From Bog-756 sp035531955 (GTDB lineage Bacteria; Actinomycetota; Acidimicrobiia; Acidimicrobiales; RAAP-2): 64,000 bases of DNA. The position numbers were made by a program, and so were the translations under genes. The notes under the pieces are model-generated. The model saw nothing but the letters and a program-made list of their open reading frames with translations, did not search any database and was not told where the DNA came from. The stretch is from NCBI GenBank assembly GCA_035531955.1, contig DATKRZ010000066.1:5973-69972 (forward strand), written 5' to 3'. Numbering within the stretch: position 1 is the first letter of the stretch; each line of letters begins with the position of its first letter. Below, piece after piece: positions 26,600-35,488 of the stretch.

Positions 26600-27538
26600 A
26601 TGCGGCACGGGACGTTCGAGGAGATGGGACACGGGACGCGCCGGCTGCTCAGGGCGCGGTACGCGGCACCGGCGGCGCTGGTGGGGTGCGTGGCCCTTGC
26701 CGGGCTGCTCGGGTTCTGGCCGAGCTCCGCCCAGGCCAACCCGCTGCCCACCACCACGCTTCCCACCCTCGTCTCGACGTCCACCACCGCCACCCCGATC
26801 GGTCAGCCGGCCCCGCCCAGCGTCTCGGGCGCCCTCAACTACGCTGCCCCGTCCAACCAGACCGGCATCTACTATGTGGAGCTGCCGACGACGTTCATCG
26901 CCCCGGGCCAGGCGCTCTACGCCGCCAACTGCGCCAGCTGCCACGGGCCTGATGCCCTGGGGACCTCGCGGGCGCCCAACCTGCAGGGCCTCGGGGCCGG
27001 GACGGTCGACTTCTGGGTCTCCACCGGTCGGATGCCACTGGCCAACTCCAGCGTCCAGGCCACCCGCAAGCCCTCCCGGTTCAATCGGCTCCAGACCCTC
27101 GAGATCTCCGCCTGGGTGCAGTCGCTCACCCCCGGGCAGGGGACCCAGGTGCCGGTGGTCAACACCAACGGCGCCGACCTCGAGGCGGGCAACACCCTGT
27201 TCACCCTCAACTGTGCGGCCTGCCACACCATCACCGGCGCGGGCGATGCCCTGGCCAACGGGGCCTACGCCCCCAGCCTGCACCTGGCCACCCTCCCCCA
27301 GATCGTCGAGGCCATCCGCTCGGGGCCGGGCAACATGCCCCACTTCAGCGAGGGCAACATCACCAACACCGAGGCCCGTGACATCGCGGCCTACGTCCAC
27401 GGGGTCATCCAACACCCCGCCAACCGTGGCGGCTTCGGCCTCGGGGGGATCGGTCCGGTGGGTGAGGGGTTCGTCGGCCTGCTCCTTGGTGTCGGGGCGT
27501 TGATGCTGGTCTGCTTCTGGATCGGAGACCGCACGTGA
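26600..27538 (+). CDS. qcrC: Cytochrome bc1 complex diheme cytochrome c subunit
   Basis: 312 residues. An N-terminal membrane anchor (about 22-40) is followed by a Thr/Pro-rich spacer, two cytochrome c domains with heme-binding CASCH at 111-115 and CAACH at 205-209, axial-methionine candidates in GRMPLA and GNMPHF, and a C-terminal transmembrane helix. Actinobacterial QcrC passes electrons directly to the CuA centre of the oxidase, replacing soluble cytochrome c. The ATG abuts the ctaE stop; the qcrA start overlaps the end (GTGA). Confidence 0.95.
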   Translation: MRHGTFEEMGHGTRRLLRARYAAPAALVGCVALAGLLGFWPSSAQANPLPTTTLPTLVSTSTTATPIGQPAPPSVSGALNYAAPSNQTGIYYVELPTTFIAPGQALYAANCASCHGPDALGTSRAPNLQGLGAGTVDFWVSTGRMPLANSSVQATRKPSRFNRLQTLEISAWVQSLTPGQGTQVPVVNTNGADLEAGNTLFTLNCAACHTITGAGDALANGAYAPSLHLATLPQIVEAIRSGPGNMPHFSEGNITNTEARDIAAYVHGVIQHPANRGGFGLGGIGPVGEGFVGLLLGVGALMLVCFWIGDRT

Positions 27539-28473
27539 GCGACGACCCCCGCCTCGAGGGGCCGCTACCGCCGGCCGCGCTCGACGACCCCCATCTGCAG
27601 CCCTACGCCAAGCACCCCGAACGGGCCCAGGCGGTGGCTGCCGTCTCCATGGTGGTCGGGTTCATCGGGTTCGTCGGCTTCGGGGTGGCCTACTGGGTGG
27701 GCGACAACAGCCAGTGGGAGGCGATCACCCTTGGCGTCGGCCTGTTGGCGCTCGGGTTCGGGGTCACCGCCTGGGGGAAGTACCTGATGCCCCAAGGGCC
27801 GTTCGTCGAGGAGCGTCACGAGTTCCACTCCACCGAGGCCGAGCGGGAGGCGATGACCGCGGCGGTCGTCGAGCGCGGCGGCATGGTGGTGAAGCGGCGC
27901 AAGCTGCTGGGCGGACTCTTCGTCCTCGGGTCGACGGCCATGGGGATCGTCCTCCTGTTCCCCCTCATCCGATCGCTCGGTCCCAAGCCCGGCGCCACCC
28001 TGTTCAAGACCAACTGGAAGAAGAACTCGCAACTGGTCACCGTCGACGGCCGGAAGGTCACCGTGGCGGACCTCGACGTCGGAGGGGTGCTGACCGTCTT
28101 CCCCGAGGGCTTCGAGGGGTCGTCGCCCGATCAGGTGATCCTCATCCGATTGGCCGAACTCGGCCCCCTCGACCCGCCGCTGGTGATCAGCCCTCCTGGG
28201 CGCACCGACTGGGGGGTGCAGGGCTATGTGGCCTACTCGAAGATGTGCACCCACCTCGGATGTCCGGTCGGCCTCTACCAGGAGCAGACCCAGCAGCTGG
28301 TCTGCCCGTGCCACCAGTCGATCTTCAACGTCCGGTCGGGTGCGATCCCCGAATTCGGCCCCGCGCCCCGCCCGCTGCCCCAGCTGCCGCTCAAGGTGGA
28401 CCTGGCCGGCAACCTGCGCTCCCAGGGTGGCTTCGACCAGGCGGTCGGACCCGGATTTTGGGAGCGGCCGTGA
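27535..28473 (+). CDS. qcrA: Cytochrome bc1 complex Rieske iron-sulfur subunit
   Basis: 312 residues. Three hydrophobic segments (about 35-55, 62-80 and 125-145) anchor the protein, as in other actinobacterial QcrA. The Rieske cluster ligands are Cys238/His240 in CTHLGC and Cys257/His260 in CPCHQS, with Cys243 and Cys259 placed for the structural disulfide. It accepts electrons from quinol and hands them to QcrC. GTG start overlapping the qcrC stop; its own stop overlaps qcrB. Confidence 0.96.
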   Translation: MSDDPRLEGPLPPAALDDPHLQPYAKHPERAQAVAAVSMVVGFIGFVGFGVAYWVGDNSQWEAITLGVGLLALGFGVTAWGKYLMPQGPFVEERHEFHSTEAEREAMTAAVVERGGMVVKRRKLLGGLFVLGSTAMGIVLLFPLIRSLGPKPGATLFKTNWKKNSQLVTVDGRKVTVADLDVGGVLTVFPEGFEGSSPDQVILIRLAELGPLDPPLVISPPGRTDWGVQGYVAYSKMCTHLGCPVGLYQEQTQQLVCPCHQSIFNVRSGAIPEFGPAPRPLPQLPLKVDLAGNLRSQGGFDQAVGPGFWERP

Positions 28474-29954
28474 TCGACCGCTCGCTCCGCTGGCTCGACG
28501 ACAGGCTGGGCATCGCCAAGGGCGGTCGGACCTTCCTCGACAAGATCTTCCCCGACCACTGGTCCTTCATGCTGGGCGAGATCGCCCTCTACTCCTTCGT
28601 GGTGCTCCTGGCCACCGGGGTGTTCCTCTCGCTGTACTACGTCCCCTCCGCCCACGAGATCGTCTACCACGGGTCGTACGGCCCCCTGCGGGGGCAGCGG
28701 GTCTCCGAGGCCTACGCCTCCTCGGTGGGTCTGTCCTTCGACGTGAAGTCCGGCCTCCTGATGCGCCAGGCCCACCACTGGGCGGCCGACATCTTCCTCG
28801 GCTCCATCGCCGTGCACATGGCCCGGGTGTTCTTCACCGGTGCCTTCCGCAAGCCACGTGAGTTCAACTGGATCGTCGGCGTGAGCATGCTCATCCTGGG
28901 CATCGTCAACGGCTTCCTCGGCTACTCGCTCCCCGACGACCTGGTGTCCGGCACCGGCATCCGCATCGCCTACTCGATCATCGAATCGATTCCCCTGGTC
29001 GGCAGCTACCTGGGCTTCTTCCTGTTCGGGGGCAACTACCCGGGGAACGGCATCATCATCCCCCGCTTCTACATCCTCCACGTGCTGATCGTCCCGCTGC
29101 TGCTGATCGGACTGCTGGCCGCCCACCTCGGCCTGCTGGTCAAACAGAAGCACACCCAGTTCAAGGGCAAGGGGAAGACCGAGGACAATGTGGTCGGGTC
29201 GCCGATGTTCCCCACCTTCATCGCCAAGACGACCGGCTTCTTGTTCATGACCTCGGCGGTGATCTTCCTCCTGGGCGGGCTGGCCCAGATCAACCCGATC
29301 TGGCAATTCGGCCAGTACGAGCCGTTCCAGATCTCCTATGCGGTACAGCCCGACTGGTACATGGGCTGGCTCGACGGCGCCTTGCGCATCATGCCCAGCT
29401 GGGAGTGGGTCGGCTGGGGGCACACCATCCCGCTGGAGGTCTTCCTGCCCGCGGTGATCTTCCCCGGTCTCATCTTCAACATCTTCCTGGTCTGGCCGTT
29501 CATCGAGTCCCGGCACACCAAGGACCTCGCCTACCACAACCTGTTGGACCGCCCCCGAGACCGGCCCCTGCGCACCGCGGCCGGTGTGGCCATGCTCTCT
29601 TTGTTGTTCATGGTCTTCTTCGCCTCGTCCACCGACGTCATGGCCAACTTCTTCGAGGTACCGCTCAACGCGGTGTTGTGGTTCTTCCGGTTCGCGGTGG
29701 TCATCGTGCCGATCATCGCCGCGGTGGTGGCCTACAAGATCTGCAACGAGATGCGGGCCGCCGAGGGTGTGGGCAAGCGCAAGCGGGCCCAGATCGTTAC
29801 CCGGTCGTCGACCGGCGAGTACTCCACGACCGACGCCGAAGCGCGTCCCGGCGACGGGGTCGAGGAGATCGAGGCCATCCCCGTCCCCACCTATATCGAC
29901 CTGGTCCCGCCCGAGCTGGCCACCGGGGCGGGTGTCCGCAGGGTGATGCGTTGA
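28470..29954 (+). CDS. qcrB: Cytochrome bc1 complex cytochrome b subunit
   Basis: 494 residues. Heme-ligand histidines lie in helix B (RQAHHWAADIFLGSIAVHMARVF) and helix D (LHVLIVPLLLIGLLAAHLG). The Qo-site motif reads QPDWYMGW, the actinobacterial version of PEWY. The charged C-terminal extension of about 70 residues (residues about 425-494) is longer than in mitochondria. The GTG start overlaps the qcrA stop (GTGA). Last gene of the operon; a broken DUF1810 gene follows within 50 bases. Confidence 0.96.
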   Translation: MIDRSLRWLDDRLGIAKGGRTFLDKIFPDHWSFMLGEIALYSFVVLLATGVFLSLYYVPSAHEIVYHGSYGPLRGQRVSEAYASSVGLSFDVKSGLLMRQAHHWAADIFLGSIAVHMARVFFTGAFRKPREFNWIVGVSMLILGIVNGFLGYSLPDDLVSGTGIRIAYSIIESIPLVGSYLGFFLFGGNYPGNGIIIPRFYILHVLIVPLLLIGLLAAHLGLLVKQKHTQFKGKGKTEDNVVGSPMFPTFIAKTTGFLFMTSAVIFLLGGLAQINPIWQFGQYEPFQISYAVQPDWYMGWLDGALRIMPSWEWVGWGHTIPLEVFLPAVIFPGLIFNIFLVWPFIESRHTKDLAYHNLLDRPRDRPLRTAAGVAMLSLLFMVFFASSTDVMANFFEVPLNAVLWFFRFAVVIVPIIAAVVAYKICNEMRAAEGVGKRKRAQIVTRSSTGEYSTTDAEARPGDGVEEIEAIPVPTYIDLVPPELATGAGVRRVMR

Positions 29955-30001
29955 GCGGTGGCCGTGGCGGTGGCTGCCGATCGGCGTCAGCTCGGGAGTG
30001 A

Positions 30002-30445
30002 CGCGGGGGCGGGGCGTCGACGGACGACCAATTCCACCTCGGACGCTTCGTCTCCGCCCAGGATGCCGCGGCCACCTATGACGGCGCGGTGGCGGAGTTG
30101 CGCCGCGGCCGGAAGACGGGCCATTGGATGTGGTTCGTCTTCCCACAGATCGCCGGACTGGGACAGAGTGCATTGTCGAGGGAGTTCGCCATCTCGTCAC
30201 AGGAGGAGGCCCGTGCCTATGTGCGCCACGCCGTCCTCGGTCCCCGCCTGCTCGAGTGCGCGGTGATCCTCGCCGAGTGGCGGGACCGCACCGCGGTGCA
30301 GATACTCGGTGCGGTGGACGCCCGAAAGCTCCATTCGTCGATGACGCTGTTCATGCGCGCCGATCCGGACCAACCGGTGTTCCGGCTCGTGCTCGACCGC
30401 CACTTCGACGGCCTGCCCGACGCGGCCACCGACGAGCGGATCTGA
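30002..30445 (+). CDS. DUF1810 family protein lacking an in-frame start codon (probable frameshift)
   Basis: The core is a clear DUF1810 protein: RGRKTGHWMWFVFPQIAGLG, HAVLGPRLLECA and KLHSSMTLF. Family members begin with a segment like LxRFVxAQ, and the matching residues (HLGRFVSAQDAAATYDGAV) are encoded in frame from about 30035, upstream of the first usable GTG (30089). The frame is open only to a TGA at 29999 and contains no ATG, GTG or TTG before 30089. A GTG at 29998 is in another frame, separated by a G-rich run (30005-30014) where a one-base change would restore a full gene. Function of the family is unknown. Confidence 0.7.
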   Translation, partial: RGGGASTDDQFHLGRFVSAQDAAATYDGAVAELRRGRKTGHWMWFVFPQIAGLGQSALSREFAISSQEEARAYVRHAVLGPRLLECAVILAEWRDRTAVQILGAVDARKLHSSMTLFMRADPDQPVFRLVLDRHFDGLPDAATDERI

Positions 30446-31186
30446 GCGCCATGTCGGAACGGCCGCAGAGTCAGCCACCACCATGACCACAGCGGCTCCG
30501 GAGACGACCACGACCGTGCCGGCGACGACCACGACCGTGCCGGCGACGACCACGACCGTGCCGGCGACGACCACGACCACGACCGTGCCGGCGACGACCA
30601 CGACCACGACCACGAGCACGACCCTGGCCATGTCGCCGTATTTGGTTTGCGCGGTTGCAGCCATCCATACCCCCAATGCACCGACGTCACTGGCACACCC
30701 ACGTCTGGTGCCGACCGCCGTCTGACCTGCACGTGCCTTGACGTCGAAGGCCGACGCGCCTGCCTTGCAGGGAGGAACTCCGGAGGCAACGGGGGGCGTC
30801 ATCGGCGCTCGGGATTCGCTAATGTTGTAGGCCGCAGTGTTTCGCAGCGGCGAGGCGAGGTTGCTGGATGAATGGATGGACGGATTGTCGGGTCTGGATC
30901 CATGCCCTGTGAACGGCCAACGGGGCCAGGCAGTTTGCCGCCATGTCCGAGGCCGTGTGCCCGTGACCGCGGTGGCGCTCCAAGCGCATCCCGCCGCACA
31001 TGGTCGGATGAACACGCACGGTGCTCGTCCCAGCGATGGTCACCGTGGGGGACGGAGGTATCGCCGACGGGCGCCTGATGTCCAGGGACTGCACTCCGCA
31101 CCACCACGCCCCTCGACCGCGCTACGGCGTCCAGTCCCACGCTTCACTGACCGCAACCCAGATCACCCAACCGAACGGAGGACCTC
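30446..31186. other. 741-bp region without a convincing gene
   Basis: Holds the Thr-codon repeat (30504-30623) and then about 560 bases with no protein-like frame on either strand. Its base composition is visibly less GC-biased than the flanking genes. An 80-codon frame (30483-30725) through the repeat has no protein-like end. This may be remnant DNA at the edge of an acquired block. Confidence 0.55.
30504..30623 (+). repeat. Tandem 21-bp repeat with Thr-rich coding potential
   Basis: Three perfect 21-base units (30504-30566) encode TTTTVPA in the plus frame opening at 30483. They are followed by one extended 27-base unit and a degenerate ACGACC run to 30623. Similar Thr-rich stalks occur in real proteins of this genome (61119-61682), so this may be a fragment of such a gene. 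Confidence 0.85.
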
Positions 31187-31924
31187 ATGACCAAGACCGA
31201 ACCTGGCAAAGCGCCCGGGTCGCCCGTCTACTGTGCCGGGCCGATGTTCAGTCTCGGCGACAAGCGCGAAGAGAAGCGGATCTCGAAAGTGCTCAAGGAT
31301 GCGGGGTTCGCCACGTACCTCCCGCACAAACAGGGCATCGAAGTGGCCAAGGCGCTGCGGATGCTCACGAACCCTCCCCTTGGCGGCACCACCGACTTTG
31401 CCACCATCGTGGACTTCGCCCGAAAGATCGGGTTCGCCCTGGACATCTTCCAGGTCGTGGAGGGGTGCAATTCGGTTGTGTTCAACATGGACGGAAGGGT
31501 GCCTGACGAAGGGAGTGCCGTCGAGGTCGCGGTCGCCTTCGCCGTCTGCAAGCCGATCGTGATCTTCAAGTCGACGGTGATCTCACTCATGGCGGGATAT
31601 GACAGTCCGATGATCCAGGGCCTGGCCACCAATTGGAAGTACGCGACCGATCTGGCTTCCTTGCCGGGCGCGGTCAGGAGCGCGGTCGCCGCCAGGCCCG
31701 GCGGCGGCGACACCTGCCGGTGCGAGCACCTGGGAGCGGTCATCGATCTTGGCCGCCTGGTGTGGGCGAACATCGATCAGATCCACGCGGCGATGGACGA
31801 TTCACCCCCGGCTCTCCTCAAACTGGTGCAGGACCTCGAGCAGCCTTGGCGCCCCCAGCTCAATGCTGCGTTCGGCCCGTATGCCCCGGCCCCCCCGGCC
31901 CACCCGGTCCCGAAGGTCATCTGA
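31187..31924 (+). CDS. Nucleoside 2-deoxyribosyltransferase-like protein
   Basis: 245 residues, longer than the roughly 155 of classical enzymes. The N-terminal VYCAGPMFS and the segment NSVVFNMDGRVPDEGSAVEV with KPIVIF (about 100-127) match the substrate-binding and catalytic-glutamate region of the NDT fold. The family swaps or hydrolyses bases on deoxyribonucleosides; some relatives act on nucleotides. The C-terminal 90 residues are unassigned. ATG with a GGAGG ribosome binding site. It lies 69 bases before the large cyclase/ATPase gene on the same strand, and the two may be co-transcribed. Codon use is less GC-biased than in its neighbours. Confidence 0.75.
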   Translation: MTKTEPGKAPGSPVYCAGPMFSLGDKREEKRISKVLKDAGFATYLPHKQGIEVAKALRMLTNPPLGGTTDFATIVDFARKIGFALDIFQVVEGCNSVVFNMDGRVPDEGSAVEVAVAFAVCKPIVIFKSTVISLMAGYDSPMIQGLATNWKYATDLASLPGAVRSAVAARPGGGDTCRCEHLGAVIDLGRLVWANIDQIHAAMDDSPPALLKLVQDLEQPWRPQLNAAFGPYAPAPPAHPVPKVI

Positions 31925-31993
31925 TCACGGGTCCGAGGAGGAAGAGGTGGCCGGCCCCGACAACGACTCGCTTGCCCGCGGCTGGGGGACCCG

Positions 31994-34900
31994 ATGAGAC
32001 GTGCCATGGATGACGTACCAGGAGTCCATACCCTCGGGGGCGGGCCGGACACGCTCGCCGGCCAGCGGCGGCAGGTCACGGTGTTGTTCTGCGACCTGGT
32101 CGGTTCCACCGCGCTCTCCTATCAGCTGGACCCCGAGGACCTCGGCGAGCTGGTGCTGGCCTACCAGGAGGTCGGGCGCGCCGCGGTGGACCGCTTGGGG
32201 GGCAGCATCGCGCAGTACCTGGGTGACGGGCTCATGGCGATCTTCGGGTACCCGACGGCTCACGAAGGAGACGCCGAACGCGCGGTCCGGGCCGCCGTGG
32301 AGATCATGGAGGACCTCGACGCCCTCAACACCAGCCATGCCGCCGGCCTCGGAGTGCAGATTCAGGCCCGGGCCGGGATCGCCACCGGCGTCGCGGTGAT
32401 GGGAGCCATGGGCAACCCGGACCGGGTCGACGTCTCGGTGTTCGGGTCGACCACCAACCTGGCGGCACGGCTCGAGTCGATCGCCCCGCCCGGGGCGGTG
32501 GTGCTCAGCAACAGGACCAAGGTCCTGGTCGGCCACTGCTGCCGGTTCGCCGACCTCGGTGAACCGGAGCTCAAGGGTGTGGGTCCCACCCGGGCCTGGC
32601 GGGTGACCGAATTGCTGGCACCGGGTGCGGCCCACGGGCTGCGCGCCTCACCGTTCGCCGGGCGCGCCTCGGAGCTGGGTCTCCTGCAACGACGCTGGGA
32701 CCGGGCCCGGGCGGGGCACGGGTCGGCAGTCACGGTCTTGGGCGAGCCCGGCATCGGCAAGACCAGGCTCCTCGACGAGCTCGCGGCCCGGACCGGGCCA
32801 CCTCTGGTGGCGTTCGCCTGCTCACCGCTGCAGACCGCCACTCCGCTGGCGCCGGTGATCGCCGCCTTCGCCCGGCTGCTCGCCGATGGTGCGGAGGGCC
32901 ACGGGTCCATCGGCGCCTGGGCGGCGGCGCTGGGCTGCCAGGACGGCCATTTGCTCGACATGCTCGACGGTGCGGTCGACCGGGGGCCGGCCGGGGGCGG
33001 CGACCGGGATCTCCGCTGGCGTCGGACCATCGCCGCGGCCTCTGACTTCCTCATCCGCGTCCTGGCTCCCGGACCCGCCGTTGTGCGCGCCGAGGACGTG
33101 CATTGGGCGGATCCGTCCACCCTCGAGCTGTGGCGCCTGTTGGCGGAGGCAGCCCCGACCAACGCGCTCGTCCTCCTCGCGTCCCAACGAACCGACGAGG
33201 GCGAAGGGTTGGATGGGTCGGTGGGTGAGGTCATGAGGCTCGAGCGGCTGGCGGAGGACGAGATGGCCGTCATCGTGGACACGATGGTGCCCGCCGAGCT
33301 CCCGGATCGGGCCGGGACCCTCCGCATGATCCTGGACAAGGCCGATGGCATCCCGCTCTTCGCCGAGGAACTGGCAGCGGCGGTGTCCGAACGGCAGGCC
33401 GCCACCGATGTCCCGGCCTCACTTCACGAGGCCCTCTTGAGTCGCCTCGACCGCTTCGGTGAGACTGCCCGGGCCGCCCGGCTGGCATCGGTGGTCGGGC
33501 GTGACGTCAGCTCCAAGCTGATCACGCAGTTGGCCGGCCGCGACATGGACGACGACCTGGACAAACTGGTGGCGTCGGGGCTCATGGTCCGCGTCGGTAC
33601 CGGGACCGACACGATCGTCTCCTTCCGTCACGCGCTGATCCGGGACACCGCCTACTCGTCCCTCCTGCGCCGCGACCGGAAACGGATCCACGCCGCGGTG
33701 GCCGAACTGCTGGTGGCCGGAGATGCCGCCTATGGCCAACACCAACCCCAGGTGCTCGCCCACCATCTCGAGGCCGCGGGCCACAACCTCGATGCGGCGG
33801 CGATCCTCCGCACCGCCGGGCGACGCGCCGGCGGGGATGGCGCCTACCGCGAATCCATCGACCTCATCGAGAGGGGGCTCACCGCCCTCGGGCCGGCGCC
33901 CGCCGGCGAGGTCCGGGACCGGCTCGAGCTCGAGCTCGTCGGGCTGCTGGCCAACGGCATCATGGCCGCCGAGGGCTATGGCGCCGAGCGGACCATGCCA
34001 CTCTGGAATCGGGGCATCGTCCTGGCCGAAGCCCAAGGAGACGTCGACCAGCTGACCAGCATGCTCAACGGCGTCGCCACCTACCACTTCGACACCGGCC
34101 ACTGCGACGCTGCTGCGGTCGTGGCCCAGCGGATCCTCGACATCGCCGCCGAGGAAGACCTGAGGATCGCCGCACTCCGCGGCCACTGCACCCTGGCACT
34201 GTGCAACATCTACCTCGGCCACCCGACCGAGACGATGACCCACAGCCGGCTCGCGCTCTCGCTCTATCAGCCCGAAGACTTCGAAGACGTCACCCTCGGC
34301 TTGGGGACCGACCACAAGGTCATCGCCCTCGGGGCCGGGGCGATGGCGTCGTGGTTGTTCGGTCAGCCGGACCGGGCGTTGACGCTCGCCCTCGATGGTG
34401 TCGACCACGCCGACACCATCGGGTCACGTCTGAGCGGCTCGATGGCGATGAGCCTCGCCGCACTCGTCCACTACCTCCGCGGCGACCATGACGCCGCCCT
34501 GGTCATGTGCGATCGGCTGATCGCAGAAGCGTCCCTCCTGCGGTTCCCCTACTGGCTGGCCTTCGCCAATATGATCCGCGGCGCGTCCACCGCGCTCTCG
34601 GGCCAGCCGCGCAGGGGATTGGAGCTGGTGCAGTCCGCCCTCGAGGCGCTGGCGTCCTCGGGCAGCAGCAGCGGAGCGTCCCTCGGGCTCACCCTCCTGG
34701 CCCGGTCACAAGCCGCCGGTGGGGACCATGCGGGGGCATTCGCCTCCCTCGAGCTGGCCGAAGCTGTCTCCGCCCAGGCGGGTCAGCCGTTCTTCGATGC
34801 CGAGGTCCTCCGCCTCCAGGCCCAGACCGGATTCACCGCCGGCATCATCGACCTCGAGGGGGCCCGGTCTCGGCTGCATCGGGCGGTGTCCGACGCCCAC

Positions 34901-35086
34901 CAGCGTGGCGCCGCCGCGCTCGAGCTGCGCGCTGCGCTGACCTGGGCGACCATCGAGCCGCCGGAGCACCGCCGCCGGGCCGTCGAACTGCTCGATTCCC
35001 TCCTCGCCGCCATGCCGGAGGGGACCCGTACCGAGGACCGCCGGACCGCCCAAGCCATCGTCCTTGCCGGCGCGGCGGGGGTTTGA
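31994..35086 (+). CDS. Class III nucleotide cyclase fused to AAA-type ATPase and helical repeats
   Basis: 1030 residues. The cyclase domain (about 25-205) keeps both metal aspartates (FCDLVGSTA, Asp34; YLGDGLMAIFG, Asp78) and the Asn/Arg pair of GSTTNLAARLE (155, 159). The base-selecting Lys/Asp positions read Gln74 and Ser148, so the product (cAMP or another nucleotide) is uncertain. A STAND/AAA-like ATPase follows, with Walker A GEPGIGKT at 250-257, then a long TPR-like helical C-terminus from about 600. Cyclases of this architecture are common regulators in actinobacteria. No DNA-binding domain is seen. Cytosolic. Confidence 0.88.
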   Translation: MRRAMDDVPGVHTLGGGPDTLAGQRRQVTVLFCDLVGSTALSYQLDPEDLGELVLAYQEVGRAAVDRLGGSIAQYLGDGLMAIFGYPTAHEGDAERAVRAAVEIMEDLDALNTSHAAGLGVQIQARAGIATGVAVMGAMGNPDRVDVSVFGSTTNLAARLESIAPPGAVVLSNRTKVLVGHCCRFADLGEPELKGVGPTRAWRVTELLAPGAAHGLRASPFAGRASELGLLQRRWDRARAGHGSAVTVLGEPGIGKTRLLDELAARTGPPLVAFACSPLQTATPLAPVIAAFARLLADGAEGHGSIGAWAAALGCQDGHLLDMLDGAVDRGPAGGGDRDLRWRRTIAAASDFLIRVLAPGPAVVRAEDVHWADPSTLELWRLLAEAAPTNALVLLASQRTDEGEGLDGSVGEVMRLERLAEDEMAVIVDTMVPAELPDRAGTLRMILDKADGIPLFAEELAAAVSERQAATDVPASLHEALLSRLDRFGETARAARLASVVGRDVSSKLITQLAGRDMDDDLDKLVASGLMVRVGTGTDTIVSFRHALIRDTAYSSLLRRDRKRIHAAVAELLVAGDAAYGQHQPQVLAHHLEAAGHNLDAAAILRTAGRRAGGDGAYRESIDLIERGLTALGPAPAGEVRDRLELELVGLLANGIMAAEGYGAERTMPLWNRGIVLAEAQGDVDQLTSMLNGVATYHFDTGHCDAAAVVAQRILDIAAEEDLRIAALRGHCTLALCNIYLGHPTETMTHSRLALSLYQPEDFEDVTLGLGTDHKVIALGAGAMASWLFGQPDRALTLALDGVDHADTIGSRLSGSMAMSLAALVHYLRGDHDAALVMCDRLIAEASLLRFPYWLAFANMIRGASTALSGQPRRGLELVQSALEALASSGSSSGASLGLTLLARSQAAGGDHAGAFASLELAEAVSAQAGQPFFDAEVLRLQAQTGFTAGIIDLEGARSRLHRAVSDAHQRGAAALELRAALTWATIEPPEHRRRAVELLDSLLAAMPEGTRTEDRRTAQAIVLAGAAGV

Positions 35087-35107
35087 GCTGAGAGGACGAG
35101 ACCGGTC

Positions 35108-35470
35108 TCAACGTTCGGGGAGGCCGACCTGGAGCAGCTCGACGGCATTCCCCGCCGGGTCATTGACGAACGTCTGCCGGTTCGTTCCGATGCCGGAGGG
35201 GTCGGCTGCGTCGATTCCCTTCGAGCGCAGCTCCTGTACGACGGCGTCGAGGTCGTCGACACGGATGGCGAAATGCTGGCCCAGGTCGGAGGGGACGGGA
35301 GCCTCCACGAGGTGGACCTGCTGGGCGCCGAGTTCGATCCAGGCACCGGCGATGCCGAGGTCGGGCCGGTCGTGGCGCAGCGTGCCTCCGAGCACGTTGG
35401 TGTAGAAATCCACGCCTGCCTTCACGTCGGTCACATTGATGGCCACGTGGTGGATGGCGAGCGGCCTCAT
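35108..35470 (-). CDS. VOC (glyoxalase/bleomycin-resistance/dioxygenase fold) protein
   Basis: 120 residues, a single VOC domain pair. It begins IHHVAINVTDVKAGVDFY with a first metal-ligand candidate His, has a second His in QQVHLVEAP, a third in GQHFAIRVDDLD and a Glu in DPAGNAVELLQ, so all four metal positions are plausible. The substrate cannot be told; lactoylglutathione lyase-like or methylmalonyl-CoA epimerase-like activities are possible. Convergent with the cyclase gene, with 21 bases between stops, and 18 bases after the broken GNAT gene on its own strand. Confidence 0.85.
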   Translation of the reverse strand: MRPLAIHHVAINVTDVKAGVDFYTNVLGGTLRHDRPDLGIAGAWIELGAQQVHLVEAPVPSDLGQHFAIRVDDLDAVVQELRSKGIDAADPSGIGTNRQTFVNDPAGNAVELLQVGLPER

Positions 35471-35488
35471 ACGGTGGATTCTCGTCCT

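Noticed and set aside
30483..30725. 80-residue Thr-rich gene
   Set aside because: It has an ATG and a plausible repeat, but the C-terminal half is not protein-like; kept as a repeat only.
30197..31015. Minus-strand frame with Val-rich repeats
   Set aside because: Antisense to DUF1810 and the Thr repeat; the Val runs are the reverse reading of ACC/ACG codons.
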